Of a stretch of 64,000 nt of DNA, positions 54,278-61,188 are shown in pieces. The notes under the pieces are model-generated. The model ran no database searches. It saw only the letters and a list, made by a program, of their open reading frames with translations, and had not been told where the DNA came from. Location: the NCBI GenBank assembly GCA_047777345.1, contig JBKEEJ010000004.1, positions 1 to 64,000 on the forward strand, in the 5' to 3' direction. Each line of letters starts with the position of its first letter. The first letter of the stretch is position 1. This DNA is from Anaerocolumna sp047777345. Lineage in GTDB: Bacteria; Bacillota; Clostridia; Lachnospirales; Lachnospiraceae. The translations under genes were made by a program, and so were the position numbers.

Positions 54278-56044
54278 ATGAGAAAGTTCAGGGCATTGAT
54301 TGTGTTTGTGCTAGTTATTACAATGTTTGCTTCCTTAATGGCTGGCTGCGGAAAGAAAAAGGAGAAACCAGTCAGCAATCAGGAAACGGTTAATACCAAC
54401 GAAGACAGTAAAAGTGATTCTAATGCAGATTCAAGTGAAGACAGTACCGATAAAAGCAGTACCGATAAAAAGTATAAAATGTTTACAATGTTTAATGCGG
54501 TACCGGGAACAGAGGTTCCGGATGATAACCGGCTATTATTAAAAATAGCCGAACTTACAGGTGCATGGGCAAAAGTAACTTGGTTAACCGGACAGACTGC
54601 GGATGAGAAAATTGGAGTAATGATTGCCGCCGGTGATTATCCTGATTTTATCACAGGTGCCACCGGTACCCAGGCTTTAATAGATGCCGGAGCCCTGATT
54701 CCTATTGACGAATATTGGGATAACTATCCGAACATTAAAAATTACCTGTCGGAATCAGACTGGAACAGAGTCAGATCCGAGGATGGCCATATATATCTGA
54801 TACCACAGTTTGGCATTATTCAGGGGAAAGATACGGCAACGTATCACTGGGATGAAGCTTTCTGGATTCAGAAAGATGTTCTTATTTGGGCCAATTATCC
54901 TAAAATCAGAACGATGGATCAATATTTTGACCTGATTGAAAGTTATTTGAAAGCACATCCTACTACGGAAGACGGTCAGGAAACCGTAGGATTTACCATG
55001 AGTACGGAAGACTGGAGATATTTTGGAGTTGAAAATCCTCCGTTATTCTTATTAGGATATCCCAATGATGGTGCTTGTATTGTAGATCCGGAAACTTTGA
55101 CAGCTATTGATTATAATACGGTTCCGGAGGCTAAGATTTATTATCAGAGAATAAACAAGGCATTTAATGATGGACTGGTACATCCGGAAACCTTTACCAT
55201 GTCCTATGACCAGTATATCTCTTTATTATCCACAGGAAGAGTTTTAGGTACCCTGGATCAGATGTGGAATTTTAACACTGCTCAGGAGGCATTGGTTACG
55301 CAAGGAAAGATTGGAAAAACTTATGTTCCGTTGCCAATTACTTTTGACGAAAGCATTAAGGACAGATGGCACAGTCCTTCTGCTTTGGATGTTTCCAACG
55401 GATTAAGTATTACAACCAGCTGCAAAGATATTGAAGGAGCATTACAATTCGTAAATGATTTGCTTTCACCCGAAATAATGATATTAAGATACTGGGGTGA
55501 AGAAGGCATAGATTACATGGTTGATGAAAACGGTATATTCTATAAGACACCGGAGCAAAGAGCAAATTATGACAACGCTGACTGGGTAACTGAGAATCTT
55601 GTAAACAAAGCATATGCGTATTTTCCTCATTATGAAGGACAACTGGCAGATTTGAAAAACTCGGTAGACCCCAAATGTCAGCCAAATGAGTTTTATGATT
55701 CGTTATATGACGTCGAAAAACAGCTGTTGGATGGTTATGGATATAAGACTTTCCTGGATTTCTTAAGTTCCGATGTGCCTAATGAACCCTGGTATCCAAT
55801 GTGGTCTTATACAAATAACTGGACCAGTGATACGGATTACGGTGCCGCAAAAGCAAAAATAACGGAATTGAAACATGAATGGTTGCCAAAAGCCATGATG
55901 GCACCTGCTGATCAGTTTGACGCAATCTGGGAAGAATATCAGGAAACTTACAGAAGAGAGGTTGACGTTGATGCATACCTGGATGAGTTAACGGCTGAAA
56001 TCAGAAGAAGAGTTGATATTGCAAACGGAGTGAATAATCAGTAA
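54278..56044 (+). CDS. LplA-type extracellular solute-binding lipoprotein
   Basis: 588 residues with lipobox SLMAGC (C24) and a Ser/Asp-rich linker. The mature protein is of the large LplA/YtcQ family of oligosaccharide receptors (YPDFITGATGTQALIDAGALIPIDEYWDNYPNIKNYL). GGGAGG supports ATG 54278; the ATG at 54272 abuts the site. Encoded directly after a YesM/YesN pair, so it is probably induced by its glycan. Confidence 0.92.
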   Translation: MRKFRALIVFVLVITMFASLMAGCGKKKEKPVSNQETVNTNEDSKSDSNADSSEDSTDKSSTDKKYKMFTMFNAVPGTEVPDDNRLLLKIAELTGAWAKVTWLTGQTADEKIGVMIAAGDYPDFITGATGTQALIDAGALIPIDEYWDNYPNIKNYLSESDWNRVRSEDGHIYLIPQFGIIQGKDTATYHWDEAFWIQKDVLIWANYPKIRTMDQYFDLIESYLKAHPTTEDGQETVGFTMSTEDWRYFGVENPPLFLLGYPNDGACIVDPETLTAIDYNTVPEAKIYYQRINKAFNDGLVHPETFTMSYDQYISLLSTGRVLGTLDQMWNFNTAQEALVTQGKIGKTYVPLPITFDESIKDRWHSPSALDVSNGLSITTSCKDIEGALQFVNDLLSPEIMILRYWGEEGIDYMVDENGIFYKTPEQRANYDNADWVTENLVNKAYAYFPHYEGQLADLKNSVDPKCQPNEFYDSLYDVEKQLLDGYGYKTFLDFLSSDVPNEPWYPMWSYTNNWTSDTDYGAAKAKITELKHEWLPKAMMAPADQFDAIWEEYQETYRREVDVDAYLDELTAEIRRRVDIANGVNNQ

Positions 56045-56070
56045 TCGTATAGTATTAAACGAGAAAATCA

Positions 56071-56108
56071 GGGGTGTCTTTCTTATGGCATAGCCATTAA
56101 GACACCCC
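56071..56108 (+). promoter_or_regulatory. Intercistronic stem-loop after LplA-type gene
   Basis: GGGGTGTCTT pairs with AAGACACCCC; an inner ATGGC/GCCAT continues the stem. No T-run follows. Confidence 0.7.
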
Positions 56109-56160
56109 GTACTGATATATGGAATCATAGACAGGATTATTCCGGACTGGGGGAACTTTA

Positions 56161-57795
56161 ATGAAAAAGTTAAAACCATATTACATTATTATAGCAGTCC
56201 TATGTTTTACATCAATTGTATTAAGCATGGTACTTCCATATCTGTACCTTCCAAATCAAAACGGAGTACAGAACGGATACGTTATCAATGCTGAGATTGC
56301 GGCTCTTGAGAGCAATATTATAAAGAAAGTAGCAAAAGAAGAAGGCATTGCGCCATCAATTATCTATAATACTGCAAAGAATATTGTTAACGGAAAAGAC
56401 CGGAAAGCCATTGAACAGAGACTGAAAGAAGAAGAATACTATGTTATCGATATTATAACTGACAGAATGAATGAAAAAATTTCAGAACTGGAACAAGTAC
56501 GGAATTTAAAAGAAAAAACTTTCTCTTTCTTTGAATTAATAAAATTATCTGTCATTGTTATTTCCATTTTTGAACAGGATGTTGCCAGTGCATATTTTGT
56601 TATTCTTACTCTGATATTAACCATGCTGTTGCCCCTTGTTACCGGCCTTATGGCAGTTATTTTGAGGAATATAAAAACTTATCGGTGGGTTAGGTTTTTG
56701 TCCCTTGCTAATGTAATTTTGTCCCTTCTTGGATTAATATCAATTAATGCCATAAGCATTGGTGCTCTGCAGGTAGAAAAATTTTATAAATCCAACTGGG
56801 GGCCCGGATTTTTTGTTACCATTGGAATAAGTTGTATTGTTTTTGTTATTGCTGTAATTGGCAATGTACATGAGAAATTTGAAGGCCTTGTTACGTGGAG
56901 AATGATACTGCGGCAAAAACAGCTGATATTAATGTCAATTCCTTTTATCGTATATGGTTTGATATTTTATTACGGGCCATTGATAGGATGGACTATGGCA
57001 TTCCAGAATTATAAGCCGGCAGCAAAATCCAGTCAGGTCTGGATTGCCTGGGATAAGTTTACGGCATTATTAAAGGAGAAAGATTTTATTTATGCTTTTC
57101 GTAACACAGTTGCAATGAGCGTGATTAACCTTGTTTTTAGCTTCATATTTGCAATTGGATTTGCTTTGTTATTGAATGAAGTTATAAATATAAAGGGAAA
57201 GAAGTTTGTTCAGACCGTTTCTTACTTGCCTCATTTCCTGTCCTGGATTATTGTTGCGGCAATTGTAAGAAATGTTCTGGCAGTTGACGGTGGCGTCTTA
57301 AATGAAATTCTTGTAAGCCTGAATATTATTGATAAGCCGGTAAATTTCTTTTCCAACAGTAATTATTTTTGGTGGATTGTAGGTGCCGCAGTGGTTTGGA
57401 AGGAGACTGGATGGAACAGTATTATTTATCTGGCCTCTATTACATCCATCAATCCGGATTTATATGAGGCCGCTGCCATTGACGGTGCAGGAAGGTTAAG
57501 AAAAATGATTCATATAACACTTCCGGGAATTAAGGCTACCATATTCGTACTGCTCATTATCAATCTTGGTATGATAATGAATTCCGGCTTTGAAGCACAG
57601 TATCAGTTAAAGAATGATCTGATTAATGATACGGCAGAAGTTATTGATACCTATGTTCTTAATAAGTCCTTTAATTTAGGTGCCGATTGGTCCATAGGTA
57701 CGGCAGCAGGAATTTTTAAAAGTGTTATCAGTATCATATTAGTTTCCGTTTCAAACCATGTAGCAAAAGTATTTGACCAGGAAAGATTATATTAG
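56161..57795 (+). CDS. LplB-type ABC permease with extra N-terminal membrane domain
   Basis: 544 residues, against about 300 for ordinary LplB permeases. Residues about 250-544 are the normal subunit: PFIVYGLIFYYGPLIGWTMAFQNYKP, six helices and EAA loop YEAAAIDGAGRLRKMIHITLPGI. The first about 235 residues have their own signal-like helix, an extracellular helical segment (about 40-120, charged) and further helices near 140-170, 175-200 and 215-235. No frameshift or internal start is evident; an internal start near residue 245 is possible but lacks a clear ribosome binding site. The extension's function is unknown. Confidence 0.85.
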   Translation: MKKLKPYYIIIAVLCFTSIVLSMVLPYLYLPNQNGVQNGYVINAEIAALESNIIKKVAKEEGIAPSIIYNTAKNIVNGKDRKAIEQRLKEEEYYVIDIITDRMNEKISELEQVRNLKEKTFSFFELIKLSVIVISIFEQDVASAYFVILTLILTMLLPLVTGLMAVILRNIKTYRWVRFLSLANVILSLLGLISINAISIGALQVEKFYKSNWGPGFFVTIGISCIVFVIAVIGNVHEKFEGLVTWRMILRQKQLILMSIPFIVYGLIFYYGPLIGWTMAFQNYKPAAKSSQVWIAWDKFTALLKEKDFIYAFRNTVAMSVINLVFSFIFAIGFALLLNEVINIKGKKFVQTVSYLPHFLSWIIVAAIVRNVLAVDGGVLNEILVSLNIIDKPVNFFSNSNYFWWIVGAAVVWKETGWNSIIYLASITSINPDLYEAAAIDGAGRLRKMIHITLPGIKATIFVLLIINLGMIMNSGFEAQYQLKNDLINDTAEVIDTYVLNKSFNLGADWSIGTAAGIFKSVISIILVSVSNHVAKVFDQERLY

Positions 57796-57811
57796 GAAGG
57801 GGGAAACTATT

Positions 57812-58645
57812 ATGAAAAAAAGGAGAAAGGAAAATAATACAGCCGATGTAATATTTGTCGTTTGCAATACGATTGTTTTAACTTTGTTTTGTGTAATTAC
57901 TCTTTATCCCATACTGAATACACTGGCAATTTCTTTTAATGAAGCGGTTGATACCTTAACGGGTGGCATACATTTACTTCCCAGAAAGTGGACTCTGGAA
58001 AATTATCGTACCGTATTTCGGATGAAAACATTAATGCGGGGAGCTTATATTTCGGTAATGAGAACCGTAATTGCTACAGTTTTACATTTGTTTCTTACGG
58101 CTTTGTTAGCTTACGTCCTATCCAGAAAAGAGTTTCTTTTTAACAGACAGGTATCCTTGTTTTATGTTCTGACCATGTATGTCAGCGGCGGAATGATACC
58201 AAGTATTATGCTTTTTAAAAATCTTGGTCTTACCAATAGTTTCTGGGTTTATATTATTCCGGGAGCGGTTTCCGCTTTTAATATGATAGTAATCCGGACC
58301 TATATGAACGGGCTTCCGGATAGTCTGGTGGAATCGGCCCAGATGGATGGAGCCGGACATTTTCGGATATTTCTTAAAATTATTATGCCTTTATGCAAGC
58401 CGGTTTTGGCAACCGTTGCCTTATTTATTGCAGTTTATCAATGGAATGCCTGGGTTGACGTTATGATTTATAACTCAGGACGTGATGACCTTACCACACT
58501 CCAGTATGAGCTGATGAAGCTACTCTCTTCCGTATCACAGCAATCGGCTGACCCTAATGCCATGAAGAATTCATCCAATATGGTAACGCCGGAATCCATA
58601 AGAGCGGCTGCCACTATCGTAACAGCTTTTCCGATTGGTGCTTAA
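57812..58645 (+). CDS. LplC-type ABC permease, C-terminally truncated
   Basis: 277 residues with six helices expected in the family and EAA loop VESAQMDGAGHFRIFLKIIMPLC. The reading frame ends at ...TAFPIGA with the stop supplied by a repeated sequence; relatives continue about 20 more residues (a YPF.QKYF.KG...G.VKG-type tail). Downstream is an IS remnant, so the end was probably replaced by element-derived DNA. Function may be reduced or lost. Start chosen by AGGAAGGGGG; an upstream ATG at 57773 overlaps the LplB gene. Confidence 0.85.
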   Translation: MKKRRKENNTADVIFVVCNTIVLTLFCVITLYPILNTLAISFNEAVDTLTGGIHLLPRKWTLENYRTVFRMKTLMRGAYISVMRTVIATVLHLFLTALLAYVLSRKEFLFNRQVSLFYVLTMYVSGGMIPSIMLFKNLGLTNSFWVYIIPGAVSAFNMIVIRTYMNGLPDSLVESAQMDGAGHFRIFLKIIMPLCKPVLATVALFIAVYQWNAWVDVMIYNSGRDDLTTLQYELMKLLSSVSQQSADPNAMKNSSNMVTPESIRAAATIVTAFPIGA

Positions 58646-58695
58646 ATATCAATATAAATCTTAAATGGGTTTGCGCTTATTTTTTAATTGTAAAT
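58640..58695 (+). repeat. Element-derived repeat, copy 1
   Basis: GCTTAAATATCAATAT followed by a 40-base block (58656-58695) that recurs exactly at 59317-59356 and partly at 59017-59058. It supplies the truncated permease's stop codon and so marks the recombination junction. Confidence 0.75.
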
Positions 58696-58785
58696 CTTAG
58701 CGTAAAATTTTTGTGACAAATAGGAATAAAAAATAAGAGAACACCAACTTTGTGTTATAATTAGTACAGAAAGGAAGGTGGATTA

Positions 58786-59053
58786 ATGTATCATTTTGAG
58801 GGCATTATAAATTTAGAAAATGTGGTAGAAAACTTTTTAAAAAATCCTAAGGATATAGCTTCCTTTGTATGTGGTGTTAAGGATATTGTTATAAAGTTAG
58901 GCCTGGATATTATAAAAGAAACCCTTTCTCGTAAAAATAGATGGAAAATAGAGCTTAAATATCAATATGAAAGATTAACTGAAGATGCTAAGGCAGATGT
59001 TGGAAGAGGCAGTTGAAAATCTTAAATGGGTTTGCAAGATACTTATTTTTTAA
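58786..59053 (+). pseudogene. ISLre2-family transposase remnant
   Basis: The 76-residue frame starting with a good AAGGAAGGTGG site encodes the N-terminus of an ISLre2 (UPF0236-type) transposase: VENFLKNPKDIASFVCGVKDIVIKLGLDIIKETL. It then jumps to RKNRWKIE and to ERLTEDAKADV, which belongs much further on in full-length enzymes (over 400 residues). A small frameshift follows; the other frame continues LEEAVENLKW to a stop near 59051. Internal deletions and a frameshift mean it is dead. A TATAAT and its own promoter-like region precede it (58750s). Confidence 0.7.
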
Positions 59054-59192
59054 TTGTACATAGACGCTGGAACATGTATTTGTAAAATAATATCATAGAG
59101 GAGCAACAGTATAGATTTTTATTTGTTTTCATAATTCATATGATAAGAGGCAGGAACAGACTTAGAAAAATAAGCGATGGAGGATGAAACAT
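58942..59192 (+). repeat. Tandem duplication, unit 1
   Basis: Collinear with unit 2: begins with an identical 27-bp stretch (58942-58968), then the AATCTTAAATGGGTTTGC block, then TTTGTAAAATAATATCATAG, ATTTGTTTTCATAATTCATA, AAGAGGCAGGAACAGACTTA and GGAGGATGAAACAT, with differing insertions between. Period is 336 bp. Confidence 0.8.
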
Positions 59193-59294
59193 TTGCTGAT
59201 TGTGCTTATATCCCTTTCTGCAGCGTTATTTTGTAACTGGATTAATGATCGGGGGAGTGAAAGAGTAGGTGTCTTTCTGGAAAATAGAGCTTAA
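59193..59294 (+). CDS. Possible 33-residue signal-peptide-like ORF between repeat units
   Basis: After unit 1's GGAGG, a TTG at 59193 (or an ATG at 59184, too close to the site) opens a frame with a hydrophobic start (LLIVLISLSAALFC) and ends inside unit 2. It occupies the place that the secreted Ig-like protein has after unit 2, so it may be the stump of a similar secreted gene. Coding status is doubtful. Confidence 0.2.
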   Translation: MLIVLISLSAALFCNWINDRGSERVGVFLENRA

Positions 59295-59466
59295 ATATCA
59301 ATATAAGTTAAGGCGCAAATCTTAAATGGGTTTGCGCTTATTTTTTAATTGTAAATGGAACATTTGTAAAATAATATCATAGATGGTATAATTTTATTTG
59401 TTTTCATAATTCATATGATAAGAGGCAGGAACAGACTTAGAAAAATTAAGCGGGAGGATGAAACAT
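59278..59466 (+). repeat. Tandem duplication, unit 2
   Basis: Second copy of the unit; in this copy GCGCAAA...TTTGCGC (59313-59337) with TTATTTTTT forms an intact terminator that is broken in copy 1 and unit 1. Its right end is the ribosome binding site and start of the next gene. Confidence 0.8.
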
Positions 59467-59767
59467 GATAACGAAAAGTAAAAAGAAGATTATTACATTA
59501 TGGATACTTTTAGCAGCATTTTTTGCGCCATATATAGATCTTGAATTATTTCATGGTACTTATGTGGTACAGGCAGCTTCCATATCTATTAATAAAAATA
59601 ATCTGAGTTTGGTAGTGGGAAATTCTTATACCCTGAAAGTTAACGGAACATCTAAAACAGGAAAATGGCATAGTACTGATGAAAATATTGCAGCAGTTAA
59701 TTCAAGGGGCAAAGTAACTGCTTTAAAAGCAGGAAAGACGGATATATATGTATACATTGTTTCATAA
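59465..59767 (+). CDS. Small secreted single-Ig-like (Big_2) domain protein
   Basis: 100 residues: signal peptide (about 1-38, basic then hydrophobic, ending VVQAAS) followed by one bacterial Ig-like group 2 domain (SISINKNNLSLVVGNSYTLKVNGTSKTGKWHSTDENIAAVNSRGKVTALKAGKTDIYVY). Such domains usually occur in repeats within large adhesins or wall-bound enzymes; a lone domain with no anchor is unusual. GGGAGG is seven bases upstream, within repeat unit 2. Followed by a terminator-like hairpin. Confidence 0.78.
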   Translation: MITKSKKKIITLWILLAAFFAPYIDLELFHGTYVVQAASISINKNNLSLVVGNSYTLKVNGTSKTGKWHSTDENIAAVNSRGKVTALKAGKTDIYVYIVS

Positions 59768-59798
59768 GGCTTTTCATTCTTTTGAAAGTGCCTTTTGT
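59766..59798 (+). terminator. Terminator of Ig-like protein gene
   Basis: AAGGC/GCCTT with TTTTCA/TGAAAG inner pairing, followed by TTTTG. Confidence 0.6.
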
Positions 59799-59865
59799 TT
59801 AATATGTTTCAATGTTTTTATTTTAAATAAACTTACAAAAAGGGATATTATTAGCAGACTTTCTA

Positions 59866-60009
59866 TGATATAATAAAAAGTGACGGCTAAAGCCCAGTAT
59901 AATTTTGGCAATAGGTAAACTCTTAGCTGTGTTAGGATAAGTCTTTACCCAATGACACGAATAAGGTTTTGCTAAGCCCAGCATTAATTATGAAGAAAGG
60001 AATTAACAT
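59866..60009 (+). promoter_or_regulatory. uppP promoter and structured leader
   Basis: An extended -10 TGATATAAT (59866-59874) suggests a start near 59881 and a leader of about 129 nt. In it are GGCTAAAGCC, a stem GGTAAA/TTTACC (59914-59919, 59944-59949) enclosing CTTA/TAAG, and a repeated TAA(A)GCCCAG at 59888 and 59973. The fold does not match a riboswitch I know. Confidence 0.4.
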
Positions 60010-60840
60010 ATGGATTTTTTGGAAATCTTAAAGGTAATTTTCTTAGGAATTGTTGAGGGAATTACAGAGTGGCTTCCTATCAGCAGTACGGGACATATGA
60101 TATTGGTGGATGAAGTTATTACCCTTAACGTAACGGATGAATTTAAAGAAATGTTTCTGATTGTAATACAACTGGGAGCTATATTGGCAGTAATTTTCCT
60201 GTACTGGAATAAAATATTCCCCTTTAGTTTTAAAAAAGGTGAGCCATTTGTCAAAATGGATATTATGACCTTATGGTTTAAAATAGTTGTGGCTTGTCTG
60301 CCGGCAACGATTATGGTTTTACTCTTTGATGATTTGATTGACCGGTACTTTTACAACTATGTGACGGTTGCCATTACCCTGATTGTATATGGAATCTTGT
60401 TTATACTAATCGAAAACAGAAATAAATATAAAAATCCGGGGATAAAAACACTGCCTGATTTGTCTTACAAAACTGCTTTTTATATTGGCCTGTTTCAGTT
60501 GTTATCCATGATACCGGGAACATCCAGATCAGGGGCTACCATACTTGGTGCCATAATACTGGGAACATCCAGAAACATAGCGGCGGAGTTTTCCTTTTTT
60601 CTTGGAATACCGGCAATGTTTGGATATAGTTTGTTAAAAATGCTGAAATTTGGTTTCCATTTCAGTACAAACGAAGTATTGACGTTAGTATTGGGTATGC
60701 TGACTGCATTTGTTGTGTCCATATTTGCAATCAAATTTTTAATTGGTTATGTAAAGAAACATGATTTTAAAGTTTTCGGTTATTACCGAATTGTCCTTGG
60801 TGTTTTGGTAATTCTGTACTTTTCCCTAATGAGAGCATAA
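60010..60840 (+). CDS. uppP: Undecaprenyl-diphosphatase
   Basis: Membrane enzyme that dephosphorylates undecaprenyl pyrophosphate to recycle the lipid carrier for peptidoglycan; also confers bacitracin resistance when abundant. 276 residues, about eight helices, with the two BacA motifs GIVEGITEWLPISSTGHM (13-30) and PGTSRSGAT. AAAGGAA site before ATG. Monocistronic. Confidence 0.96.
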   Translation: MDFLEILKVIFLGIVEGITEWLPISSTGHMILVDEVITLNVTDEFKEMFLIVIQLGAILAVIFLYWNKIFPFSFKKGEPFVKMDIMTLWFKIVVACLPATIMVLLFDDLIDRYFYNYVTVAITLIVYGILFILIENRNKYKNPGIKTLPDLSYKTAFYIGLFQLLSMIPGTSRSGATILGAIILGTSRNIAAEFSFFLGIPAMFGYSLLKMLKFGFHFSTNEVLTLVLGMLTAFVVSIFAIKFLIGYVKKHDFKVFGYYRIVLGVLVILYFSLMRA

Positions 60841-60870
60841 AAAGGTGTTTTTTTACTGGTAAAACACTTT
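60841..60870 (+). terminator. Weak hairpin after uppP
   Basis: AAAGGTGTTTT pairs with AAAACACTTT with one bulge. No downstream T-run, so termination is uncertain. The rest of the gap to 61069 is AT-rich and shows nothing else. Confidence 0.35.
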
Positions 60871-61069
60871 CAATTGTGAGGCTTCTGCATTATGTATTAT
60901 TTTTATCCGGAATGGCAATATGTATTACTGTTCCGATAATTGTACTATATAATGCGGTGGCCTTTTTTTCGTAGGAAGCCTGTGAGAGCTTTGAAAGTTT
61001 TAAAATGGGGAAAATTTTTTATTTTATAAAATTACCTATAATTTATATATAAATAGTATAAATTAGAAC

Positions 61070-61098
61070 TTGACAATTTGAAGATATAGGTATATTGT
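61070..61098 (+). promoter_or_regulatory. copA promoter
   Basis: Consensus -35 TTGACA at 61070-61075. Candidate -10 is TATTGT (17-bp spacer) or TATATT (15-bp spacer); the CsoR-like operator follows directly. Confidence 0.55.
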
Positions 61099-61112
61099 AA
61101 TATTGTAAATTG

Positions 61113-61129
61113 ATACCCCCCGGGGGTGT
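61113..61129. promoter_or_regulatory. CsoR-type operator
   Basis: ATACCCCCCGGGGGTGT is a near-palindromic C/G block in AT-rich DNA, the usual form of a CsoR copper operator (TACCC..GGGTA type). It lies between promoter and copA; csoR is third in this operon, so the circuit is self-contained: Cu(I) releases CsoR and allows export. Confidence 0.85.
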
Positions 61130-61188
61130 GGTAACTAACTTTCCATATTTAACAATATATTTAGCTGTTAAGCGGAATAGAGGGTAAT

